A stretch of DNA of 64,000 nucleotides, taken from contig JAYQDD010000009.1 of assembly GCA_038138145.1 (NCBI GenBank), forward strand, positions 1 through 64,000, in the 5' to 3' direction. A program made the translations under genes and the position numbers. Origin of the DNA: UBA3537 sp038138145 (GTDB lineage Bacteria; Bacteroidota; Bacteroidia; Flavobacteriales; Flavobacteriaceae). Position 1 is the first letter of the stretch, and the number at the start of each line of letters is the position of its first letter. The notes under the pieces are model-generated. The model was not told where the DNA came from. It did no database searches and saw only the letters and a program-made list of their open reading frames with translations. Shown piece by piece: positions 50,262-58,015 of the stretch.

Positions 50262-53200
50262 TTAAAATGAAATATTAAGTCCTAATAAATATTGTCTTGT
50301 AACTGGATAAAATCCACCGTCAATTCCACCACCAATAGCATCACCAGTGGTTGCCGCAGGGTCAAATCCTTTATATTTTGTGAATGTAAAGGCATTGTTT
50401 ACAGACCCATAAATTCTGAATTTAGAGATGCCTACTTTTTCGATCACATCAGTTGGTATAGAATATCCTAATTGTATGTTTTGGATTCGTACAAAAGAGG
50501 CGTCTTCTACAAAGAAATCTGAGAATAACTTGTTGGAGGTAGCCCCTGTAGTCGCTCTTGGTACTTCATTGCTTGTTCCAGGGCCTGTCCAACGGTCGAG
50601 ATAATAATCTAATCGGTTTACATTTCTTTGGTCTCTTTCATAGTTACGCACCATGTCTTTCCCGAGCTCTGCATAGGCATAGGCCGAGAAATCAAAGTTT
50701 TTGTAGTTGACTCCTATATTAAGCCCCATGATGTAATCCGCAATTGGTTTTCCAATAAAAGTTCGATCATCAAAATCAATCTGACCATCGCCATTGACGT
50801 CTACAAAACGTAAATCTCCAGCTTGTGCGGCATTTCCTAAACCTGCTTGAGAAGGATGTGCATCAACTTCGGCTTGGGTTTGGAAAATTCCATCGGTCTT
50901 TAAACCATAGAAGTATCCGATAGGTTGACCAATTTCCATTCGAGAGGGTGCCAATTGGCCAATTCCAAAACCACCGCCTTCAAGAGCCACATCACTGTTT
51001 ATAGAGATCACTTCACCTTCAAGGTTAGTAATGTTATACCCTATGTTGTACGAAAGATTATCGTTGATGTCATCTGCGTAGTTGAATAGAAATTCTAAAC
51101 CTTTCACTCTAGAAGTTCCAGCGTTAACCGTTGGTGTTCCAGACCCAGGTGCAGAAGCTCCGAGAATTCCTGAAAATGGCAATCCTGGTATCAATAAATC
51201 TACACGATCTTCGATGAAATAATCTGCAACGATTTCGAGTTTATTATCAAACAATTTAGCATCTAAACCAAAGTCTAACTTTTCTGCGGTTTCCCATGAA
51301 GCCACGGCGTTTGGTAATGGTCCGAGGGCTGTACCAAGATTTAACGTATTATCAAATACATAGGCTGCTTCTCCATCTAGTGATGCTCTGTATAAGTCAC
51401 TACCCACGAGGTTTCCAAGTGTTCCATACGATGCTCTAAGCTTAAAGAAATTGATAAAGTTTACGTTTTCCATAAAGGATTCTTCCGAGACTTTCCATCC
51501 TGCTGTTGCCGACTTAAAGTGGTCTACTCTATAGTCTGTGTCAAAGGCCGAAGAGGCATCTCTACGTAGCATGGCAGACAATAGGTATTTCCCCTTATAA
51601 TCATACTGAAAACGTGCAAAGTAAGATAAAAGTCGGTTATCATAAGTGTAAGACCCTGTTTCTTTAACATCGGCTGTTCCAGTAGTTAAAGCAATATCGG
51701 CAAATGCCCAAGAGTTGTTTGGTACATCAAATCCTGTTGCGAATAGTCCATCGCCCCAGTCTTTGGTTACCGCCATCCCTAGTGTAAGTTCTGCGTTATG
51801 GTCTTCAAAGAATGTTTTTTTGTAGTTAAGGAAACTATCCCAAGTGTATGAGTTGCTTTCTCTTTTGGATTGGTTTACCGTACTTCTGGTCACATTGAAT
51901 ACTTTATTGGACCCATAATCAACGATAGGTGAAAACGTTTTTGCTTTATCATCGTAGGTTTTGAATCCCATACGCGTTGTTGCTGTTAAGCCTTCCAAAA
52001 CTTTGTACTCAATTTGGAAGTTTCCTTCAATACTGTTTCCAAAATAAGAATTGTAGGTGTCTCTGATTTGAGAAAAAGGGTTAATGATTTCATTACCAAA
52101 AAACCCACTTATATCCTCTTGATCTAAAGCATATAGCGGTGAGTAACTAATCGCATTGAACAATACAGACCCTAAACCAGATTCGTTGATGGTCTTACGT
52201 TCGTTGGCAAAATAGTTTAAGTTTAATGTTGTTTTTAAACGTTCATTGACGTCGATACCTAAACTTAACTTAACATTGTCTCTTTTAAAGTTCGACTTGT
52301 TGCTTGCAATAATACCCTCTTGATCTAAATGCGATGCCCCTAGATAATAAGTAATCGCATCTGTTCCACCAGACAAACTCACATTGTGGTTTGTAATCAT
52401 AGCAGTATCAAAAAGTTCGTCTTGCCAGTCGTTGTCGTTTTCTAAATTGTTAAGGTTTGGGTATGGAATACTTTCTCCATTGGCCGCATAACTTTCGTTA
52501 ATCAAAGCGGCATATTCAGTTCCATTAAGGAGTGATAATTTTTTGGTCGTTTCTTGAATTCCAGAATACACATTGTACGACACTTTTGGTGCAGTGTTTT
52601 TGGTACCACTCTTAGTTGTAACGAGAATTACACCGTTGGCGCCCAAGATTCCATAAATCGCAGCTTGTGCATCTTTAAGTACAGTAAGCGATTCAATATC
52701 ATCTGGATTGACACTATTCATGGAGGCCACATACCCGTCTACAATAACTAGAGGGTCATTGCTCCCATTACTACTTACCCCACGTACAAGGACGCGGAAA
52801 CCACTACCAGGTGATCCTGAGGCAGTCGTTACAGAAACTCCTGAAGAACGTCCTTGAAGGGCTTGTGCCACATCAACTGGTTTTAATTTTTCAATGGTCT
52901 CAGACTTAACCATGGAAACAGATCCTGTAAGGTCTTTACGGCTTTTTGAACCGTATCCAATAAGAACAACCTCATCCAAGGATTCGTTGTCTTCGTCTAA
53001 TGTGACCTGCATGTTTGCTGCGGCTGAAAGTTCTTGTGTCTTGAATCCTAAATAAGTGAAAACAAGAACAGCGTTTTCAGAAACACCACTTAAGGCGAAA
53101 TTTCCATCAAAATCTGTTACAGCTCCATTGCTTGTGTTTTTCACTAATACATTGACCCCCGGAAGAGGCATTCCATCCGCACTAGATTTCACATTTCCTG

Positions 53201-53276
53201 ATACTGAAATCGTTTGCGCAAATCCATATGAAGAGCACAAAACAATGACAAGTAAGGAATAAAATATTCTTTTCAT
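50262..53276 (-). CDS. susC: SusC/RagA-family TonB-dependent outer-membrane transporter
   Basis: From ATG 53276 (MKRIFYSLLVIVLCSSYGFAQ) the protein has 1004 residues: signal peptide, carboxypeptidase-regulatory-like domain (~22-95: SGNVKSSADGMPLPGVNVLV), TonB-box-like DEVVLIGYGSKSRKDLTG, plug (~115-220: LQGRSSGVSVTTASGSPGSG, DPLVIVDGY, SVNPDDIESLTVLKDAQAAI), and a 22-stranded barrel ending in VTRQYLLGLNISF. It imports oligosaccharides in a complex with SusD. An upstream ATG at 53315 lies in the leader and is rejected. The 230 bp before it hold repeated TGTAGGGG/CCTACAG elements. Confidence 0.96.
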   Translation of the reverse strand: MKRIFYSLLVIVLCSSYGFAQTISVSGNVKSSADGMPLPGVNVLVKNTSNGAVTDFDGNFALSGVSENAVLVFTYLGFKTQELSAAANMQVTLDEDNESLDEVVLIGYGSKSRKDLTGSVSMVKSETIEKLKPVDVAQALQGRSSGVSVTTASGSPGSGFRVLVRGVSSNGSNDPLVIVDGYVASMNSVNPDDIESLTVLKDAQAAIYGILGANGVILVTTKSGTKNTAPKVSYNVYSGIQETTKKLSLLNGTEYAALINESYAANGESIPYPNLNNLENDNDWQDELFDTAMITNHNVSLSGGTDAITYYLGASHLDQEGIIASNKSNFKRDNVKLSLGIDVNERLKTTLNLNYFANERKTINESGLGSVLFNAISYSPLYALDQEDISGFFGNEIINPFSQIRDTYNSYFGNSIEGNFQIEYKVLEGLTATTRMGFKTYDDKAKTFSPIVDYGSNKVFNVTRSTVNQSKRESNSYTWDSFLNYKKTFFEDHNAELTLGMAVTKDWGDGLFATGFDVPNNSWAFADIALTTGTADVKETGSYTYDNRLLSYFARFQYDYKGKYLLSAMLRRDASSAFDTDYRVDHFKSATAGWKVSEESFMENVNFINFFKLRASYGTLGNLVGSDLYRASLDGEAAYVFDNTLNLGTALGPLPNAVASWETAEKLDFGLDAKLFDNKLEIVADYFIEDRVDLLIPGLPFSGILGASAPGSGTPTVNAGTSRVKGLEFLFNYADDINDNLSYNIGYNITNLEGEVISINSDVALEGGGFGIGQLAPSRMEIGQPIGYFYGLKTDGIFQTQAEVDAHPSQAGLGNAAQAGDLRFVDVNGDGQIDFDDRTFIGKPIADYIMGLNIGVNYKNFDFSAYAYAELGKDMVRNYERDQRNVNRLDYYLDRWTGPGTSNEVPRATTGATSNKLFSDFFVEDASFVRIQNIQLGYSIPTDVIEKVGISKFRIYGSVNNAFTFTKYKGFDPAATTGDAIGGGIDGGFYPVTRQYLLGLNISF

Positions 53277-53321
53277 AAAATTTGGTTTGTTTGTTTTTTT
53301 TGTTAAAATTATCATAACAAA

Positions 53322-53514
53322 CTGTAGGGGTGTGCATTTTTAACGCTACAAAAATTATACATCTGTGAAAAAAATCTCCTACAGGTGGTGAATTTTCAAT
53401 TATAAGGTTAAATACAAGAACGTAAATACTTCAAGCGTTCGCAAAATGTTGTGACAGAATGGAGCATTGTAGGGGTTGTGTATGGTTTTTTTTATAAATA
53501 ATTGTATCCTACAG
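53322..53514. promoter_or_regulatory. Duplicated TGTAGGGG...TCCTACAG elements in the susC upstream region
   Basis: CTGTAGGGG (53322-53330) with TCCTACAG (53377-53384) and TTGTAGGGG (53467-53475) with TCCTACAG (53507-53514) form two similar inverted pairs 140 bp apart. The first copy overlaps a plausible susC promoter on the minus strand: TTG, a 22-nt spacer, TACAGTTTG. The last copy runs into the stop of the regulator gene. They are candidates for binding sites of that regulator. Confidence 0.5.
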
Positions 53515-56304
53515 TTCAAGAATATGATTTGTTAAGCTCGTTTTTGGAGGCAAATCCATCTTTTTTCGCAAACGATATCGCTTAACTTCTACACTTCTTG
53601 GTGAAATATTAAGGAGTGGTGCTATCTCTTTTGAGGATAAATTTAGTCTTAAATATGCACATAGCTTAAGGTCATTTGGTGTAAGTTTAGGATGCTTTTG
53701 TTTAATGAGTTTTAGGAAGTCTTTATCGGCATTATCAAAAGCTTCTTTAAAGAGTTTCCAATCGTCTGTATTATTGATGTTTTTATCAATAATTCGGATG
53801 ACTTTTTTTAGCCCTTGAGGTGTGCTTTCTTCTTTTATGGTTGTTTTTATTGTGTTCAAAAATTCATTTTTCTTGATTAAGCTCATTGTAGAAATGGCCA
53901 ATTCTCGATTTTTACTTTCTATATCAATCTCAAGCTTTTCATTTTTAAGCTGCATGAGTTTTTGGTTATTTTCCAGTTCTTTTAAGGCAATTTCTTTTTG
54001 GGACTTCAATAACAGTTTTTGTTGTTGACGTTTATAATACCTTCTATATATGATATGAATAAACACGGAAAGAAAAAGCAGTAAAATCACATAGACCGCG
54101 ATCGCTATACTCGACAAATACCATGGTCGTTTGATGATGAATGGAAACGAGGCCACATTAGACGTTTCTGTTCCACCAATTTTTCCTTTAACTTTAAAAA
54201 CATATTTCCCATAAGGAAGATTTTTAAACATTTGCGTGCTTTGCGGCTGCCAATTGGACCAATCCTCCGACCAGCCCTCCAATTTGTACGCATAATTAAG
54301 GTCTACAATATTTCCATATTGAGGCATACTGTAACTAAAATTCAAATTATTGTTTTTGTAGTTTAATGAAGGAGACGCTGAAAGACTTAGTTGTGTCTTA
54401 GGCTCATTATTGATGTTGGCTTCAATATTATTGATATGAATTTTTTGTGCATTATCTTGTTTTGGTGCATCACCTTTCAGGACAAAATATCCATTTGAAG
54501 ACCCTAACAAATAATCCGTGTCGTTTATTTTTGTTAAATTTTCGAACCCAACAACTACTTTTCTAAAATTTGGAATTGATACCGGTATTTCCTCCAAATT
54601 TGGCTTATCACTCAAACTACCAGGACTCAAAAGTAAAATGTTATTGTCTGCAAAACACCATTTTACTTGATCTGTTGCATTTACGGCTAATAAAGTAGAC
54701 GTTGTGGTGTAGTCATCTAAAATATTTGAAATAATTGAAGCTTTCTCAAATTCACCTGAACTTCGAGAGAGTTTGTATACCCCATTTGCAGAGGTATAAT
54801 AAAAACTGTCAGAGAAGTTAATAAAGTTAGAGCCAAAACCTAACTCAATGGAATCTATATTGTTTGAGCGGTCAACTTTTGTAAAATCTTTTGATAATTC
54901 TAAGGCATGAAGTCCACGAAGTTCATGATTCACATACAATTTTTGGTCTGTAAAATGAAAGAAGCGGCTCGAAATATCAAACCCTTGTATTTTGTTACGG
55001 TACTTCCACGCTCCGGATTTATTTTCTAAAATATGAAGCCCAGAATAATTTCCTTGAAGTATTAAATCGGTGTTTTTAATTTTTTTGAAATCCCAAGTTC
55101 CATTGGCTTCATATATTCTAGTTTTTATCTTACCACCACGAACAATCAAAGTCCCTAAATCGTGTCCACAAAATAGCTGATCGTCTATAATCTTTAGTGC
55201 CCACACTTGACCACTTGTACCCTCTACAAAATCAAAATCTCCTGAGCTTTTTCTTGATTTTACAAAAAGCCCTTGATTTGTACCAAGATACAAGTCTCCA
55301 TTGTGAATGATTGAAGTATAAACTGTCCCTATTTGACCTTTAGCATCGTTATAAACTCTAAATCTTGACGATAGATTTACGTGGCTTATACCAATATCCA
55401 TTCCCAGCCAGATATTATTTTTTTGATCTTCAAAGATTGAAAGTACAGTATTGTTGCTGAGTCCCTTTTCGTAATTCAATCGATACTTTAATTCCCCATC
55501 GTTGGTAATGTGAATCAATCCATTTGAAATGGTGCCCAAAACTAAGCTGCCATCTTTAAGTTGTTTTGCGCTGTAAATCGTTAAATCACTTACATCTAAA
55601 TTTAAGTTCCATGGCCGCACAGAATTGTTGTTTATAAAATAAAAACCATGATTCGCTGTAATAAAAAGTACATTGTTATCAATATTTGAGATTCCAACTA
55701 ACCGTGACGAAGTAAGTTTAGGGTCATTAGACACTAAAACTTCGGCTCCATTTACAATTTTATAAATACCGTTGTTTTTCTTGGCAAAATAAATAATGCC
55801 ATCGACATTAAAAATATTCCAAATTTCATGGTCAGACTCAATAATTCGCGTTTGATTTGAAACTCTATCAATCATATAAATCCTGGACAACGATTGAAAT
55901 AATATCCAGTCATCCAAAATTTGAATATTCCAAAATTGTTCTTCTTCAAGAATTGATAAATCATATGCTTTGACTAAAGACTGATACTTCAAGGTGCCAA
56001 AATGATCATGCTCCCAATAGCCAAAATCCATGTAACTTCCAGTATAAACTCTTTGCCCGTCGGCTTGTACAGAACGAACAATAGAGTTGTCAGAAACTGG
56101 ATGAAGCATCCACTTTGAGCCATTGAATTCGAGCAAACCAGAATTATTAGCAAAATACATTTTTTGGTCATCGGTTTGTGTTATTCCCCAGTTTTGATTT
56201 GCTGCACTATACACTTCAGGTGGGAACGCCATTACTGGAGGATGCTCTTGGGCAAACCCTAGTAAAACGACCTGAAAAAAAAGTAAGACGCTAAATAACC
56301 TCAT
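53509..56304 (-). CDS. Membrane-spanning PUL regulator: propeller, Y_Y_Y domain, LuxR-type HTH
   Basis: The 931-residue one-component regulator has signal peptide MRLFSVLLFFQVVLLGFAQ. It is followed by two-component-regulator-type propeller repeats (~25-610: SILEDQKNNIWLGMDIGISH, DGSLVLGTISNGLIHI), a Y_Y_Y domain (~640-735: AYKLEGWSEDWSNWQPQS, PYGKYVFKVKG) and one membrane helix (IAIAVYVILLLFLSVFIHIIY, ~745-765). A cytoplasmic coiled coil and a C-terminal helix-turn-helix (PNDLKLCAYLRLNLSSKEIAPLLNIS, SVEVKRYRLRKKM) complete it. No histidine kinase is present. It probably senses glucan oligomers in the periplasm and activates susC. Same strand as the PUL, 232 bp upstream of susC. Confidence 0.88.
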   Translation of the reverse strand: MRLFSVLLFFQVVLLGFAQEHPPVMAFPPEVYSAANQNWGITQTDDQKMYFANNSGLLEFNGSKWMLHPVSDNSIVRSVQADGQRVYTGSYMDFGYWEHDHFGTLKYQSLVKAYDLSILEEEQFWNIQILDDWILFQSLSRIYMIDRVSNQTRIIESDHEIWNIFNVDGIIYFAKKNNGIYKIVNGAEVLVSNDPKLTSSRLVGISNIDNNVLFITANHGFYFINNNSVRPWNLNLDVSDLTIYSAKQLKDGSLVLGTISNGLIHITNDGELKYRLNYEKGLSNNTVLSIFEDQKNNIWLGMDIGISHVNLSSRFRVYNDAKGQIGTVYTSIIHNGDLYLGTNQGLFVKSRKSSGDFDFVEGTSGQVWALKIIDDQLFCGHDLGTLIVRGGKIKTRIYEANGTWDFKKIKNTDLILQGNYSGLHILENKSGAWKYRNKIQGFDISSRFFHFTDQKLYVNHELRGLHALELSKDFTKVDRSNNIDSIELGFGSNFINFSDSFYYTSANGVYKLSRSSGEFEKASIISNILDDYTTTSTLLAVNATDQVKWCFADNNILLLSPGSLSDKPNLEEIPVSIPNFRKVVVGFENLTKINDTDYLLGSSNGYFVLKGDAPKQDNAQKIHINNIEANINNEPKTQLSLSASPSLNYKNNNLNFSYSMPQYGNIVDLNYAYKLEGWSEDWSNWQPQSTQMFKNLPYGKYVFKVKGKIGGTETSNVASFPFIIKRPWYLSSIAIAVYVILLLFLSVFIHIIYRRYYKRQQQKLLLKSQKEIALKELENNQKLMQLKNEKLEIDIESKNRELAISTMSLIKKNEFLNTIKTTIKEESTPQGLKKVIRIIDKNINNTDDWKLFKEAFDNADKDFLKLIKQKHPKLTPNDLKLCAYLRLNLSSKEIAPLLNISPRSVEVKRYRLRKKMDLPPKTSLTNHILEL

Positions 56305-56371
56305 TTTCGTATGGATTATAGTATTTAATAAAATTTAAATGTAATTCGTTTAGATTAGAGTCGCAAAGTAC

Positions 56372-56400
56372 AAATTTTATGCATTTCATACATAAAATTT
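56372..56400. promoter_or_regulatory. Inverted repeat upstream of the PUL regulator
   Basis: AAATTTTATG and CATAAAATTT with a 9-bp spacer form a perfect 10-bp inverted repeat about 70 bp before the regulator start, just upstream of TACTTTGC, a -7-like sequence. Possible binding site for autoregulation. Confidence 0.35.
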
Positions 56401-56522
56401 AACATTCAAAAACACATACAAATAATTTTAATGCCCCATACAATCAAATGGAGGTGTTGTATTATTTGGTTAGTCGTTCTAAAAAAATAAAGAAAATCTA
56501 ACCTAATAAAAGCATTATTTGA

Positions 56523-56544
56523 GTGGTAATGTATACATTAACAC
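56523..56544. promoter_or_regulatory. 22-bp imperfect palindrome
   Basis: A perfect 14-bp core TAATGTATACATTA (56527-56540) is flanked, after one mismatched pair, by GTG and CAC. No T-run follows, so a protein-binding site is more likely than a terminator. The regulated gene is unclear. Confidence 0.4.
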
Positions 56545-56658
56545 CATATAACTTGTTGTATTAGGTACCATACATATACCTGTACAAAAGCAAATAAGCA
56601 CAATACAATAATGTATGAACAAAAGTTTAGAATAGTAGTTGAAAATTGGCATATAAAT

Positions 56659-56730
56659 AAAAAAGCAAAGCACCGCCGAAGCGATGCTCTACCAATTAAC
56701 CAATTTAACTTTGTAATAAGATATTAAATT
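56659..56730 (-). ncRNA. Candidate small RNA with UUCG-loop terminator
   Basis: A strong promoter (56737-56767) predicts a minus-strand transcript starting near 56730. About 40 nt on, AGCATCGC-TTCG-GCGGTGCT (56669-56688) forms an 8-bp stem with one G-U and a C(UUCG)G tetraloop, followed by TTGCTTTTTT. On the plus strand the same stem would have a C-A mismatch, so minus is the functional direction. The ~72-nt RNA also has a GTAAT/ATTAC hairpin near its 5' end and a direct repeat AATTGG-TT-AATTGG. No open frame of note. Target and function unknown. Confidence 0.5.
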
Positions 56731-56736
56731 ACTCTT

Positions 56737-56767
56737 CAAATATAAAGCAGTATAATATACAATGCAA
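56737..56767 (-). promoter_or_regulatory. Promoter of the candidate small RNA
   Basis: On the minus strand TTG (56765-56767), a 20-nt spacer and TATATTTG (56737-56744) match the phylum consensus in sequence and spacing, as well as the queA promoter does. Confidence 0.65.
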
Positions 56768-56869
56768 GGGTCATGTAACAAGTGGCCAATTGACGTAATA
56801 AGTGGGAAAAATGACCAAAAATATTTAGTCGATTTTTAACAAAAATTTGGCATGCTTATCGCAAAAATT

Positions 56870-56891
56870 AATAGTAATACTATTATATTTG
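56870..56891 (+). promoter_or_regulatory. TetR-gene promoter -7 with overlapping operator-like inverted repeat
   Basis: AATAGTA-A-TACTATT (56870-56884) is a perfect 7-1-7 inverted repeat (8-1-8 with the flanking T/A) abutting the perfect -7 TATATTTG (56884-56891). Half-site-like AATACTAT recurs at 56898-56905 over the start codon. No -33 TTG at normal spacing. This is where an autorepressor would bind. Confidence 0.6.
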
Positions 56892-56903
56892 TCGAGCAAT
56901 ACT

Positions 56904-57572
56904 ATGGAAAATTTAAATTTACAGATTAAAATCAACAGCACTCTTTTTGTCAAAGACCCCGAATCTTCTGCGCTTGGAAGAGAAATTATTGCCCATAGTA
57001 TTGAAATGATAAATTCGTTAGGATTTGAGTCCTTTACGTTCAAAAAACTTGGTGATGCTATTGGTTCCAACGAAAGTTCTATTTATCGTTATTTTGCCAA
57101 TAAGCACATGTTACTCATTTACCTCATCAATTGGTATTGGAGTTGGATGGATTACAAAATAGTTCTACACACTTTAACCTTAAACAATGCACAAGACAAG
57201 ATAAAAAGAGCTATTGAACTTTTGGTTGCTGATGTGAAACAAGACAGCAATTTTTCGTTTATCAATGAAGTGTTACTTAATAGAATAATTATATCCGAAT
57301 CCTCTAAGGCCTACCACAACATAGACGTTGATCTTGAAAACGAGAAAGGATTTTATATGGTCTACAAGCAAGTTGTTCAACGGGTTAGTGATTTTATTTT
57401 AGAATACGATCCTCATTATGAATTTCCACATATGCTGGTCTCTACCATAATTGAGGGCGCGCACCACCAACGCTACTTTGCGGAGCATTTGCCTGCGCTC
57501 ACCGACGTTGAAGAAGGGCAAAACAATATCATTCGCTTTTACACTAACTTAGTATTTAACACATTGAAATGA
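56904..57572 (+). CDS. TetR/AcrR-family transcriptional regulator
   Basis: From ATG 56904 (MENLNLQIKINSTLF) the protein has 222 residues. Residues ~25-75 form the TetR DNA-binding domain: LGREIIAHSIEMINSLGFESFTFKKLGDAIGSNESSIYRYFANKHMLLIYLINW, seen here as IGSNESSIYRYFANK with the recognition helix. The C-terminal ligand domain is unassigned and ends with EGAHHQRYFAEHLPAL. An ATG at 56847 lies upstream of the promoter and is rejected. Its stop overlaps the ATG of the 112-residue gene (ATGA), tying it to the SulP/carbonic anhydrase genes downstream. Likely autoregulated through 56870-56884. Confidence 0.88.
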   Translation: MENLNLQIKINSTLFVKDPESSALGREIIAHSIEMINSLGFESFTFKKLGDAIGSNESSIYRYFANKHMLLIYLINWYWSWMDYKIVLHTLTLNNAQDKIKRAIELLVADVKQDSNFSFINEVLLNRIIISESSKAYHNIDVDLENEKGFYMVYKQVVQRVSDFILEYDPHYEFPHMLVSTIIEGAHHQRYFAEHLPALTDVEEGQNNIIRFYTNLVFNTLK

Positions 57573-57907
57573 TATTAAAGTTATTACATAAAGACCATTT
57601 TTTGCGGATTGTTGTTTGTGGAATACTAGCCTCAACCATTTTGTTTCAGGTCGTGACTCCTGTTTTAAACCTTGAATTTGACATGGAACATAATATAGAA
57701 TGGAGTGACAGTTCAGATTCAAATGAAGCGGATAAAATAGACATCGAAGAAAAAGAATTTAAGAAAGAATTTAACCCTAAGTTCTTTATTGGATACAGGT
57801 CATCATCTGTAACTTTAACTGACATATCGTATCAACAGAAAAAGCATTCTGTTATTAATATTGATATTTATCTGCCTCCTCCAGAACATCATCTTTTTTT
57901 GGGGTAA
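57569..57907 (+). CDS. Small single-pass membrane protein, unknown
   Basis: The 112-residue protein has one hydrophobic segment (~12-30: LRIVVCGILASTILFQVVT). A strongly acidic stretch (DMEHNIEWSDSSDSNEADKIDIEEKEF) and a C-terminal tail ending YLPPPEHHLFLG follow. I do not recognise a family. It is translationally coupled to the TetR gene by an ATGA overlap and precedes the SulP transporter by 108 bp, so it may be an accessory factor of that regulator or transporter. The acidic and His residues could bind cations. Confidence 0.65.
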   Translation: MILKLLHKDHFLRIVVCGILASTILFQVVTPVLNLEFDMEHNIEWSDSSDSNEADKIDIEEKEFKKEFNPKFFIGYRSSSVTLTDISYQQKKHSVINIDIYLPPPEHHLFLG

Positions 57908-58015
57908 ATACCCTCTATAAAAACTTACATTAGGATACAATCCAATCCTATTACATCCAATTTTTAACCTTGTCTTTCTAAAAAAATAAAAAAGAAAGAT
58001 TAATTAGATAATTAC

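Larger units (their letters stand above)
56305..56903. other. 600-bp intergenic region upstream of the PUL regulator
   Basis: No convincing protein gene. It contains a 10-bp inverted repeat (56372-56400), a 22-bp imperfect palindrome (56523-56544), a candidate minus-strand small RNA with promoter and terminator (56659-56767), and the TetR promoter/operator (56870-56891). The remaining AT-rich sequence shows nothing I can name. Confidence 0.7.

Noticed and set aside
56669..56716. tRNA-like string on the minus strand (TTGGTAGAGCATCGC then a stem-loop)
   Set aside because: It resembles a D-arm followed by an anticodon stem, but the loop is a UUCG tetraloop rather than 7 nt, no acceptor or T-arm is present, and a T-run follows. 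It fits a terminator of a small RNA better.
57973..57999. TCTTTCT/AGAAAGA inverted repeat before the SulP gene
   Set aside because: Low-complexity A/T-rich arms around an A-tract; no convincing terminator or operator features.
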